Origin: Pseudomonadota bacterium
GTDB lineage: Bacteria; Verrucomicrobiota; Verrucomicrobiia; Limisphaerales; SXTU01
Direction of reading: 5' to 3'
Assembly: GCA_009922615.1 (NCBI GenBank)
Contig: RFVF01000036.1
Location: 1 to 44,952, forward strand
Length of the DNA: 44,952 bases
Shown piece by piece: positions 1-7,535 of this stretch. The position numbers and the translations under genes were made by a program. The notes under the pieces are model-generated. The model was given only the letters and a program-made list of their open reading frames with translations. It had not been told where the DNA came from and made no database searches. Every line of letters starts with the position of its first letter. The stretch's first letter is position 1.

Positions 1-172
1 ATCCTGAGCCCGTTGCCCAACTGCAATGCAGTAGAAAACCGACCTGCCTTCAGCAGCTCAACTGCATGAAAACTCACCTCCTACTGCATCGTTCCGGCTA
101 AGAGGGTTAAACCTTGCGAAAATTAACCTAGAAGGAGCGAATCTCACAGATACAAAGCTTGGAAAGACAATT

Positions 173-1096
173 TTGAGGGGAGCAAATCTGAACAGAGTTA
201 ATTTCAGTCGCGCCGAACTCATCGGCACAGATTTTTCTGATGCTACGATTCAGTTTTCAAGGTTTGTTCGCACCGTCATTCAAAACGTATCATTCAAAAA
301 TGCTGAATTGAGCCACTCGTTTTTCTTTCGAGGATGTTGGAATGGCATAAAACTAACCGGCGCATGTTTGTATGGGACAACATTTCACGATTGCGAAATG
401 ACAAAGGTCGACTTTGGTCGAGCAGAATTGCTTAGCAAGATTTTTTCGAACGTAGATTTCAAAGGAGCTATCGGACTCGATAAAGCGAATCACGAAGGCC
501 CATTAACCATCGGCACTGACACGCTCTATCGAACTGGAGGGAAAATTCCCGATAACTTTCTTCGAGATGCGGGCGTGCCAGAAGGGTTGATTTCGTTTTT
601 GCCAGCCTTGATTGGAGCGGCTGAACCAATCCAACGACAATCTTGTTTCATCAGCTACAGCACAAAGAATCAAAAGTTCGCTAAACGGTTACACGCGCGG
701 ATGAGGCAAGAAGGATTGCGCGTCTGGTTTGCGCCGGAAGACATGAAAGGTGGGCGGCACACGAACGAACAAATCGATCAGGCCATTCAGATTCAGGACC
801 GTTTGTTGCTGGTGCTTTCCGAAGACAGTATCCAGAGCAAGTGGGTGGAGCGAGAGATTCGGAAGGCGCGCAAAATTGAGCGCGCGGAAAAGCGGCGTAA
901 ACTTTTTCCCATCACATTGACGGATTTCGCTACGTTGAAGGGATGGGAGTGCTTGGACTCGGATACCGGCGAAGATTTGGCGGTAGAAGTCCGCAAATAT
1001 CACATCCCCGATTTCTCGAACTGGAAAAACCATGCCGCCTTTGAACACGCCTTCGCCCGTCTGGAAAAAGATTTGCGCACGAGCATCGGCAGGTGA
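173..1096 (+). CDS. Pentapeptide-repeat protein with C-terminal TIR domain
   Basis: Residues 1-100 are A(D/N)LxX-type pentapeptide repeats (RGANLNRVNFSRAEL). From about residue 158 to 290 there is a TIR domain: it opens with CFISYS, continues with VWFAPEDMKGG, and has SKWVEREI, where E228 sits at the position of the conserved glutamate of NAD-cleaving TIR domains. Known TIR enzymes hydrolyse or cyclise NAD, often in phage defence; that role is inferred here. The start given is a TTG, which is doubtful: the same frame stays open back to base 35 and still encodes pentapeptide repeats (GLNLAKINLEGANL) but contains no ATG, so the 5' end may be frameshifted or truncated. The gene is visibly AT-richer than its neighbours, suggesting transfer. 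A GCGCC/GGCGC hairpin follows the stop. Confidence 0.8.
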   Translation: MRGANLNRVNFSRAELIGTDFSDATIQFSRFVRTVIQNVSFKNAELSHSFFFRGCWNGIKLTGACLYGTTFHDCEMTKVDFGRAELLSKIFSNVDFKGAIGLDKANHEGPLTIGTDTLYRTGGKIPDNFLRDAGVPEGLISFLPALIGAAEPIQRQSCFISYSTKNQKFAKRLHARMRQEGLRVWFAPEDMKGGRHTNEQIDQAIQIQDRLLLVLSEDSIQSKWVEREIRKARKIERAEKRRKLFPITLTDFATLKGWECLDSDTGEDLAVEVRKYHIPDFSNWKNHAAFEHAFARLEKDLRTSIGR

Positions 1097-1237
1097 AGCG
1101 CCGGAGGCGCGGCAGACTTTCGGAAAAACGAGGGCACCTGACTCGGACACCAGCGAGGCTTGGGCGGGATGAGGTTGTCATCGAGGACGGCTCCGACGGC
1201 CTGCGGGACGCACACGCCTCCTTACACTGGCGTTATA

Positions 1238-1588
1238 TCAAGCCAGGCGATTCGAACTAGCCTTCGCATGGCTATTACCTGCATCTGCATTCGTGTAAAT
1301 GACCTCCGCACATGTGTTACCTGCATCCGCGCTCATGTAAATGCCGATTTCCACTCTGTTAGCTGCGAGTGCGTTCATGTAATTGGCGATTCCACCTCCG
1401 TTAGCTGCAATTTTGTTCTTGTAAATAGTGATTTCCTGACCGTTAGCTGCGTCCGCGTGCTGGTAACTGGGCATTACGAGGATGTTAGCTGCAACTGCGT
1501 GCGGGTAAATGTGCTTTGCGAGCGTGTTAGCTGCATTTGCATTCATGTATTGAGCGATTTCTTTTACGCGAGTAAGCTCCAGAGCCAT
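1238..1588 (-). CDS. Small protein built of seven 14-residue tandem repeats
   Basis: The 116-residue product begins MALELTRVKEIAQYMNANAAN, then repeats a 14-residue unit with consensus xxxxxIYxNADAAN (for example TLAKHIYPHAVAAN, GGGIANYMNALAAN, TCAEVIYTNADAGN) and ends shortly after the last unit. Tyr and the Ala-Asn end are nearly invariant; the first five to seven positions are highly variable. The minus strand is chosen as coding because base changes among copies are largely silent there at the constant positions (AAC/AAT for Asn, GCA/GCG for Ala), while the plus-strand reading would change residues. A GGAG lies about 14 bases upstream of the ATG, rather far. There is no signal peptide or membrane segment. 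I do not recognise the family; a repeat scaffold with a variable face is an inference. Confidence 0.55.
   Translation of the reverse strand: MALELTRVKEIAQYMNANAANTLAKHIYPHAVAANILVMPSYQHADAANGQEITIYKNKIAANGGGIANYMNALAANRVEIGIYMSADAGNTCAEVIYTNADAGNSHAKASSNRLA
1274..1567. repeat. Seven tandem 42-bp repeats
   Basis: Units begin at 1274, 1316, 1358, 1400, 1442, 1484 and 1526, each 42 bp with no length change; a degenerate eighth unit lies at 1232-1273 and holds the stop codon of the minus-strand gene. Each unit opens GTTAGCTGC (ATTACCTGC or GTTACCTGC in the first two). The unit is an exact multiple of three, consistent with coding repeats. The copies differ by many substitutions, unlike a CRISPR array. 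Confidence 0.9.
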
Positions 1589-1943
1589 GCCAGACGCGGT
1601 TTCTCCATCCACAGGGGCGGTTTCGGTGCCGCAGGACTTCTTCGCGGACCCTACCGCGTTGCTCTGGGCGGTGAGCGATCCGGCGCGGTGGGCGGTCTTG
1701 CGCGCTCTGGCCGGGGGCAAATCCCTTTCCGTGCTGGAGCTGGCCGCCGTGATGGACCGCAGCGCGGATCTGGCCTCGAAGCACCTCAAGCATCTGCGCG
1801 AGGCGGGTGCGGTGATGGCGGTGGCTGCGCCGGACGGGGACGGGCGCAAGCAGCACTTCGTGGTGCCGGAGCGCTTCCGCCGCACGGACGAGTCGGGCCG
1901 GCCGATGATCGGTTACGGCGTGGGCGTGCTGCGCTTTCCGTGA
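1587..1943 (+). CDS. Winged-helix (ArsR-like) transcriptional regulator
   Basis: This 118-residue protein carries a winged helix-turn-helix at about residues 28-95: SDPARWAVLRALAGG, then VLELAAVMDRSADLASKHLKHLREAG as helices 2 and 3, then a basic beta-wing ending KQHFVVPERF. This is the ArsR/MarR-like fold, so a DNA-binding role is likely; no metal-binding cysteines are visible. The ATG at 1587 overlaps the ATG of the minus-strand repeat gene (1588) by two bases, which leaves no room for two promoters. An in-frame GTG at 1626 is a plausible alternative start that keeps the whole DNA-binding domain. The head-to-head position suggests it may control the repeat gene (inference). Confidence 0.7.
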   Translation: MPDAVSPSTGAVSVPQDFFADPTALLWAVSDPARWAVLRALAGGKSLSVLELAAVMDRSADLASKHLKHLREAGAVMAVAAPDGDGRKQHFVVPERFRRTDESGRPMIGYGVGVLRFP

Positions 1944-2110
1944 GGTGCGCAGCGAACGCGGACGAGGCAACGCGGTGTTTCCTCCGCATCCGCAAGGTTG
2001 CCAAAGGGCGGCAAACTACCGCAGAATGTTTCGCGTTGGTCGGTTCCGTGAGTCGGATGGAAACACTTCCGCAGGCAGCAGTCGCACGGTGATTGGGAGT
2101 CAAAACGGTT

Positions 2111-2186
2111 GGGCGAGTGGCGCAGTGGTTAGCGCAGATGCTTTACACGCATTTGGTCGGGGGTTCGAATCCCTCCTTGCCCACCA
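2111..2186 (+). tRNA. tRNA-Val (anticodon UAC)
   Basis: A complete cloverleaf can be folded by hand. The acceptor GGGCGAG pairs with CTTGCCC (one G-U), the D stem is GCGC/GCGC, the anticodon stem is GATGC/GCATT around loop TTTACAC (anticodon TAC), and the T arm is GGGGG-TTCGAAT-CCCTC. The discriminator is A, and the CCA end is encoded. It decodes GUA and related valine codons. It stands alone, with the regulator gene about 170 bp upstream and a broken gene just downstream. Confidence 0.97.
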
Positions 2187-2188
2187 TC

Positions 2189-2210
2189 CTCCAGCATGAT
2201 TTTGCTGGAG
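2189..2210 (+). terminator. Hairpin directly after tRNA-Val
   Basis: CTCCAGCA and TGCTGGAG form a perfect 8-bp stem with a six-base loop, starting three bases after the tRNA CCA end. The position suits termination or 3' processing of the tRNA transcript, but no T tract follows, so it is not a classical factor-independent terminator. Confidence 0.45.
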
Positions 2211-2229
2211 AAGACAAGACCACGGTTTC

Positions 2230-2538
2230 ACGCAAGAAACAGTTGACGTTGTCGTCTCCAGTCTCGGCACGCCCACGTAGATGTTCAGCAACCGTCGGGC
2301 CATCGCCTATTCATGGGCTACCGGGTTAGAGTGGAAAGTAGTGGGTGTCACACTCTATGGTCCAGGCGTGGGACCTACCCTCGAGATGGATGCCCGTGAG
2401 CGCGCACTCTTCATAGCGTTCGATCAAAATGGCTACATTACAAATCACACCTTCCGCAGCATCTCCGGCAAAACGGAGGGGGAGGCGCTGGAGGCCGGAT
2501 ATCGCAAGTGGATCCAGAGCCAGCCCGTCCGCCGGTAA
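2230..2538 (+). pseudogene. Remnant of a small SmpA/OmlA-like protein, interrupted by TAG
   Basis: One frame reads TQETVDVVVSSLGTPT, then a TAG at 2278, then MFSNRRAIAYSW...RALFIAFDQNGYITNHTF. Together these resemble the small beta-alpha lipoproteins of the SmpA/OmlA (BamE-like) fold, where a helix ending in LGxPT precedes strands with AYSW and a FDxxGxV motif. The stop splits the helix from the sheet, and no signal peptide or start codon is left upstream, where the frame runs into a stop just after tRNA-Val. The 85-residue part after the stop could be translated from its own ATG at 2281, so an intact short gene cannot be excluded. The family assignment is tentative. Confidence 0.4.
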
Positions 2539-2543
2539 GCAGC

Positions 2544-3998
2544 CTACGCCGCGATCTGCTTCCTTGGCGCGAAGTCCGCGCAGCGCTTCGCGCCGGGGAA
2601 CATCTTGTGCGGGTTGCAGCGTTGCGCGGGGTCAAAGACGCGACGCAGCATCTTCATCGCCTCCAAGTCGTCCGGCGTGAACTGCCGCGCCATCATGTCC
2701 GCCTTCTCCACGCCGATGCCGTGCTCGCCCGTCACGCTGCCGCCCAGCGCCACGCACTTCTCCAAAATCTCCTCGCCCGCCTGCACGGCGCGCGTCACCT
2801 GCGCCGGGTCGCGCTCATCGTAGAGGATGAGCGGGTGGATGTTGCCGTCGCCGGCGTGGAAGACGTTCGGGATGCGCAGGCCGTGCTTCTCGCTCGTCGC
2901 GCGAATGAAGCGCATGATCTCCGGGAGCTTCGAGCGCGGCACCACTCCATCCTGCGTGAGGAAGTTCGGGCTGAGGCGGCCAATCGCCCCGAAAGCGCGC
3001 TTGCGGCACTTCCAAATCTCGGCGCGCTCCGCGTCGTCCTTCGCCACGCGCACTTCACGGGACTTGTTCCGCCGGCAAATCTCCACGACGCGCGCGGTCT
3101 GCTCCTCCAAGCCCGCAGCGAGCCCGTCCAGTTCCACAATCAGCACCGCGCCCGCGTCCGTCGGAAAGCCGAAGTGATACGCCGCCTCGACGGCCTGCGT
3201 GATCATCTGGTCCATCATCTCCAGCGCCGCCGGCACCATGCCCGCGCTGATGATGTCGCTGACCGTCTGACTCGCGTCGTCCACGGACTCGAAGATGCCC
3301 AGCAGCGTCTTGAAGGCTTGCGGCGCGCGCACCAAGCGCACGAGCACGCGCGTGGTGATGCCGAACATCCCTTCGCTGCCGACGAAGGCGCCGCGCAGAT
3401 CGTATCCGGCAACGTCCTCGCCACCGTCGGGCGTCGTGCCGAGCCACACAATTTCGCCGTCGGGCAAGACGACTTCGCAGCCGAGAATATGGTTGGTAGT
3501 GACGCCGTTCTTGAGCGTATGCGGTCCGCCGGAGTTGGTGCCGACGTTGCCGCCGATGGTGCAGGCGTTCTGCGAAGAAGGGTCCGGCGCGTAGAAGAGG
3601 CCGTGGGGCTTCGCGGCGTTGGTGACGTGGGCATTGACTACGCCCGCCTCGACGAGCGCGCGACAATTGCGGACATCGAGGTCGAGGATGCGGTTCATCC
3701 GCGTGAGTGCAATCATTACGCCGCCCGTGCTGGCAAGGACGGTGCCGCTCAAGCTCGTGCCCGCGCCACGTGGGATGATGGGCAATTCGTGCCGCGCGCA
3801 GAGTTTTACAACAGCGGCGACTTCCTCCGCCGTGCGCGGCAGCACCACGACGCCGGGCAAGTGCTTCTCCAGCGTGTAAGCGTCGCACTCGTAAACGAGC
3901 AGCTCGTGCCCGTGCGAGAGCACGTTCTCCACGCCCACGAGCGCACGCAGCTCCGCGATGACGGAGTCCGGAACGACAACAGGCGCGTGGCTGTGCAT
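2544..3998 (-). CDS. glcD: FAD-linked oxidase, glycolate oxidase GlcD / D-lactate dehydrogenase type
   Basis: This 484-residue protein matches the usual GlcD length. The FAD-binding type 4 (PCMH) domain covers about residues 35-215, with PIIPRGAGTSLSG and CTIGGNVGTNSGGPHTLKNGV as flavin-contacting stretches. The C-terminal oxidase domain contains NVFHAGDGNIHPLILYD and SVTGEHGIGVEK, the metal/substrate-binding His motifs of the family. It oxidises glycolate, D-lactate or another 2-hydroxy acid. The usual GlcE and GlcF partners are not next to it, so the electron acceptor and exact substrate are open. It is transcribed away from the DUF455 gene; a palindromic repeat lies between them. Confidence 0.9.
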   Translation of the reverse strand: MHSHAPVVVPDSVIAELRALVGVENVLSHGHELLVYECDAYTLEKHLPGVVVLPRTAEEVAAVVKLCARHELPIIPRGAGTSLSGTVLASTGGVMIALTRMNRILDLDVRNCRALVEAGVVNAHVTNAAKPHGLFYAPDPSSQNACTIGGNVGTNSGGPHTLKNGVTTNHILGCEVVLPDGEIVWLGTTPDGGEDVAGYDLRGAFVGSEGMFGITTRVLVRLVRAPQAFKTLLGIFESVDDASQTVSDIISAGMVPAALEMMDQMITQAVEAAYHFGFPTDAGAVLIVELDGLAAGLEEQTARVVEICRRNKSREVRVAKDDAERAEIWKCRKRAFGAIGRLSPNFLTQDGVVPRSKLPEIMRFIRATSEKHGLRIPNVFHAGDGNIHPLILYDERDPAQVTRAVQAGEEILEKCVALGGSVTGEHGIGVEKADMMARQFTPDDLEAMKMLRRVFDPAQRCNPHKMFPGAKRCADFAPRKQIAA

Positions 3999-4013
3999 GG
4001 GCGGAGTGTAGCG

Positions 4014-4075
4014 AGGCGAGCCGGCGATGCAAAGTAGGACAGCGATTCCAGCCTGCCCTACTTGGTGGCTCGCCT
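4014..4075. repeat. Palindromic intergenic repeat
   Basis: Outer arms AGGCGAG/CTCGCCT and inner arms AAGTAGG.CAG/CTG.CCTACTT form an imperfect palindrome of about 60 bp in the divergent gap between the GlcD and DUF455 genes. A related stretch (GGACAGGCGAGAC...CCTACTTTGTGGC) occurs near 27605, so it looks like a dispersed element. Confidence 0.55.
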
Positions 4076-4106
4076 GCTCTGCCCTGCCCTGCTACGCATT
4101 CTGCCG

Positions 4107-6197
4107 ATGGAACTGCGTGAACTCGCTGAGCGCGTGCTCTTCGCGACGACGCTGGAGGAGAAGCTCCAGTGCCCCACCGTCGTCACGGATGAGCAGCCCG
4201 GCGCCGCGCTTGCCGCGCCGGCGATGCCGGGACGGCCGACGGAACTGAACTTCAAGACAACGGGCGTCGGCGACAAGTCTGAGTTCCCCGGCTTGCACCG
4301 GCTGGACAACGAACGCGAACGCGGCCGCCTGCTGCACTTCTTCGCGAATCACGAACTGCTCGCCACCGAACTGATGGCGCTTGTGCTCCTGCGCTTTCCC
4401 GATGCGCCTGCCGCCTTCCGGCGCGGCGTGCTCCAGACGCTGCGCGACGAGCAGGAGCACACGCGGCTCTACCTCACGCGGATGAAAGCGTGCGGCATCG
4501 CGTTCGGCGAGCTGCCAGTGAGCGGCTACTTCTGGCGCGCGGTGTCCGGCATGGGCAGTCCGATGGATTACGTCGCGGGCCTGAGCTTGACATTCGAGCA
4601 GGCGAACCTCGACTTCGCCCGGCACTTCGCGCGCGGCTTCGCGGCGGCGGGTGATGCAGAAACGGCGCAGTTGCTCGACCAAATCTACCGCGACGAAATC
4701 GCGCACGTGGCCTACGGCTTGAAATGGTTCCGCCGCTGGAAGGAGCCAGGGCAAACCGACTGGGATGCCTTCTGCCGCCAACTGAAGTTCCCGCTCTCGC
4801 CGCAACGCGCGAAGGGTGTGTCGCTCAATGTCGAAGGCCGACGCGCCGCCGGGCTGGACGCGCAGTTCATCGCGGAGCTGGACGTGTTCGCGCAGTCGAA
4901 GGGACGCACGCCGAGCGTCTTCGTTTTCAATCCGTTCACCGAAGGCCGCATCGCGCAGGGCAAATCCTTCACGCCCGTGAAGCATCAGGCGCAGCTCGCG
5001 CGCGACCTCGCGGCGCTGCCGATGTTCCTGTGCCGTCAGGACGACATCGTGCTGGTGGAAGAGCGGCCGGCGGTGGAGTTCCTCAGCGGACTGAAACAGG
5101 CGGGCTTTGCGCTCCCGGAGTTTGTCGAGCGGAAGCGAGTTGCCTCCCTCACGCAGCGCAAGCTCGGCCGGCTGCGGCCGTGGGCGTGGGGACCGGACAG
5201 TGTGGAGTTGCTCGCGCCGCTCTTCCCCAGCCTTACCGGTGAGTCGCGGACGGCGGAATGCTCCTTCAACGCGGGCATCGGCCAGCTCTACTCGAAGGCG
5301 TGGAGCGCAAGCTTCTTGCGGAGCTTCCTGCGATCTCACGCGCGGCGCGATGAGGACACGGCGCTCAACCTTTGCCCACTTAAAGAAGTTGGCGTCGGCG
5401 TGAACACGCTCGACGCAGCAGTCGACGCCATTGCCGCCATCCGGGCACGCGGACATCACCGCGTCGTGGTGAAGCAGGCGTTCGGGCTCGCGGGACACAA
5501 CGCGCTGCGGCTCTGGGAGCCCGAGCTGCTGGAATCGCAACGGCGGTGGCTGGAGAAGTCGTTGCAAGGCGGTGGACAAGTCGTCGTCGAGCCGTGGCTA
5601 GAGCGGCTGGCAGATTTCTCGATGCAGTTCGAGATGGAAGCGAGCGGGCTGAGGCTGCGGGGCTACACGGGCTTGGTCACGGATGCGCGCGGCCAGTTCC
5701 TAGCGAACACGGCGGCGGCGAACTTTGCCCGCGCGCTGCCGCCGACTGTGCTGGCGTGCTTCCGCGAAGTGCCCGGCGCGGCGGCGGCGCTGCGCGCGAC
5801 GATGGAGGCGGTGGGGCGGGATTTGGAGACGGAGTTGCGGGCCGTGGGCTACCGCGGTCCGGTGGGCGTGGATGCGTTTGTGTATCGGGATGCGGAAGGG
5901 CACGCGCGGCTCAAGCCGGTTGTGGAAATCAACCCGCGCTTCACGATGGGGCGGCTCACACTGGAGCTGATGCAGTGCGTCGTTCCCGGCGCCAGCAGGA
6001 AGTTTCGGCTGGTGAATGCGGCGACACTGCGGGCGGAGAATGTGGGGGACTTCGCGAGCTACGCGCGGCGCTTGGCGGAACAACAGCCGTTGCGGCTGGA
6101 AGGCGAGCCGGTGCCGCGCATCCGCAGCGGAGCGGTGTGCTTGAACGACCCGGCGGAAGCGAAGGCGGTGCTCGCCATTTTCGAAGTGGTCACCTGA
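4107..6197 (+). CDS. DUF455 ferritin-like domain fused to an ATP-grasp-like domain
   Basis: The ATG at 4107 is preferred over an in-frame GTG-type start further upstream because the conserved part begins MELRELAERVL. Residues about 65-235 are a ferritin-like four-helix domain of the DUF455 family: E88 (ATELM), DEQEH at 114-118, E164 (LTFEQAN) and DEIAH at 196-200 give the expected diiron-type ligand set. Residues about 280-696 look like an ATP-grasp fold: RVVVKQAFGLAGHN, VVVEPWLER, GPVGVDAFVY and LKPVVEINPRFTMGRL carry the nucleotide-lysine and metal-binding Glu-Asn features. The two-domain protein suggests a metal-dependent oxygenase or hydroxylase coupled to a carboxylate-amine ligase. The substrate is unknown. 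The next gene follows 51 bp later on the same strand. Confidence 0.75.
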   Translation: MELRELAERVLFATTLEEKLQCPTVVTDEQPGAALAAPAMPGRPTELNFKTTGVGDKSEFPGLHRLDNERERGRLLHFFANHELLATELMALVLLRFPDAPAAFRRGVLQTLRDEQEHTRLYLTRMKACGIAFGELPVSGYFWRAVSGMGSPMDYVAGLSLTFEQANLDFARHFARGFAAAGDAETAQLLDQIYRDEIAHVAYGLKWFRRWKEPGQTDWDAFCRQLKFPLSPQRAKGVSLNVEGRRAAGLDAQFIAELDVFAQSKGRTPSVFVFNPFTEGRIAQGKSFTPVKHQAQLARDLAALPMFLCRQDDIVLVEERPAVEFLSGLKQAGFALPEFVERKRVASLTQRKLGRLRPWAWGPDSVELLAPLFPSLTGESRTAECSFNAGIGQLYSKAWSASFLRSFLRSHARRDEDTALNLCPLKEVGVGVNTLDAAVDAIAAIRARGHHRVVVKQAFGLAGHNALRLWEPELLESQRRWLEKSLQGGGQVVVEPWLERLADFSMQFEMEASGLRLRGYTGLVTDARGQFLANTAAANFARALPPTVLACFREVPGAAAALRATMEAVGRDLETELRAVGYRGPVGVDAFVYRDAEGHARLKPVVEINPRFTMGRLTLELMQCVVPGASRKFRLVNAATLRAENVGDFASYARRLAEQQPLRLEGEPVPRIRSGAVCLNDPAEAKAVLAIFEVVT

Positions 6198-6248
6198 CTG
6201 GAAAAATCTCCGCTTCGCTCCGTGCTTGGGCTTTGCCACACTCGCCCC

Positions 6249-7535
6249 ATGCGACATGCCCCGATTGACTCGAAGCTGTTCACTGAAAACCGCGAGCGGT
6301 TGAAGAAGCTGCTCCCGCCCAAGTCCCTTGCCATCATCAACGCGAACGACGTGCTGCCCACCAACGCGGATGGCACGCTGATGATGCACCCGAACTCCGA
6401 CCTGTTTTACCTCAGCGGCATTGAGCAGGAGGAGAGCATCCTGTTGCTCGCCCCCGACGCCCACGACCCGAAGCACCGGGAAATCCTTTTCCTGCGCGAG
6501 CCGAGCGAGCACTTGAAAATTTGGGAAGGCCACAAGCACACGAAGGACGCGGCGACCAAGATCTCCGGCGTCAAGCAGATCAAGTGGCTCTCGGAGTTCC
6601 CGGTCCTCTTCCGCATCCTCATGTGCGAACTGGAACACGTGTGGCTCAACTCGAACGAACACAAGCGTGCCCATGTGGAAGTCGAGACGCGCGACGCCCG
6701 CTTCGCACGTGAGTGCCAGGCGAAGTTCCCGCTGCACAATTACCACCGGCTCGCGCGGCTCATGCACCCCTTGCGCGTCGTGAAGACCGAGGCGGAGATC
6801 AAGCTACTCCAGCAGGCCGTGGACATCACGGCGAAGGGATTTCGTCGGCTGCTAAAGTTCGTGAAGCCCGGCGTGAATGAATGCGAGGTCGAAGCCGAGC
6901 TGGCCCATGAGTTCATCCGTAACCGTGCGAAGTTCGCCTACAACCCGATCATCGCCAGCGGCGGAAACGCCTGCGTGCTGCACTACAATCAGAACGACCA
7001 GCCGTGCAAGAAGGGCGAACTGCTGCTGCTCGACGTGGCGGCGAGCTACGCCAATTACAACGCAGACCTCACCCGCACGATCCCCGTCAGCGGCCGGTTC
7101 ACGCGACGGCAGAAGGCGGTTTACAACGCAGTGCTGCGGGTGATGCGCGCCAGCATCAAGGGCGCGACGGTCGGCAAGCTCACGCGCGACTGGCAGAAGG
7201 AATCACAGTTGATGATGAACGAAGAACTGCTTTCGCTGGGCCTTATTACCAAGGCCGACATCAGGAAACAGACCGAAGACGAGCTCGCGTGCCGGAAGTA
7301 TTTCATGCATGGCCTCGGGCATCCGCTTGGGCTGGATGTGCATGACGTGGGCTTCACGACGGAGCCGTTCGCGGCGGGCTGGGTGCTCACCGTCGAGCCG
7401 GGCATTTACATCCCGAAGGAGGGCTTCGCCGTGCGCTTGGAAAACGACATCGTCGTGACCCCAGAGGGTCCGGTAGACCTCATGGCGAAGACGCCGGTGG
7501 AGGCGGAGGAGATTGAAGATTTGATGAACCGGTGA
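6249..7535 (+). CDS. Xaa-Pro aminopeptidase (aminopeptidase P family, M24B)
   Basis: The ATG at 6249 (MRHAPIDSK) gives a 428-residue protein, close to the normal PepP size. The N-terminal creatinase-like domain is followed by the pita-bread domain with the dinuclear metal ligands in order: Asp in LLLDVAASYANYNADLTRT (two Asp), His in MHGLGHPLGLDVHD, Glu in TVEPGIYI and Glu in RLENDIVV. It removes the N-terminal residue from peptides with proline at position 2. No signal peptide is visible, so it is probably cytoplasmic. It is translationally coupled to the next peptidase (TGATG), and the cluster downstream handles hydroxyproline, which supports a role in digesting proline-rich or collagen-like peptides. 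Confidence 0.92.
   Translation: MRHAPIDSKLFTENRERLKKLLPPKSLAIINANDVLPTNADGTLMMHPNSDLFYLSGIEQEESILLLAPDAHDPKHREILFLREPSEHLKIWEGHKHTKDAATKISGVKQIKWLSEFPVLFRILMCELEHVWLNSNEHKRAHVEVETRDARFARECQAKFPLHNYHRLARLMHPLRVVKTEAEIKLLQQAVDITAKGFRRLLKFVKPGVNECEVEAELAHEFIRNRAKFAYNPIIASGGNACVLHYNQNDQPCKKGELLLLDVAASYANYNADLTRTIPVSGRFTRRQKAVYNAVLRVMRASIKGATVGKLTRDWQKESQLMMNEELLSLGLITKADIRKQTEDELACRKYFMHGLGHPLGLDVHDVGFTTEPFAAGWVLTVEPGIYIPKEGFAVRLENDIVVTPEGPVDLMAKTPVEAEEIEDLMNR

Noticed and set aside
1232..1567. CRISPR-like array
   Set aside because: The 42-bp period has no split into constant repeat and unique spacer; copies are diverged along the whole unit and keep a reading frame.
1160..2092. Plus-strand frame across the 42-bp repeats (VSCxCVxV pattern)
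   Set aside because: Changes at constant columns are silent only on the minus strand; the plus frame is Cys/Val-rich and runs into GC-rich sequence that is the other frame of the regulator gene.
2508..4037. Plus-strand 509-residue frame opposite the GlcD gene
   Set aside because: His/Arg/Ala-rich composition typical of an antisense frame over a GC-rich gene, with no domain; the minus strand has a complete GlcD protein.
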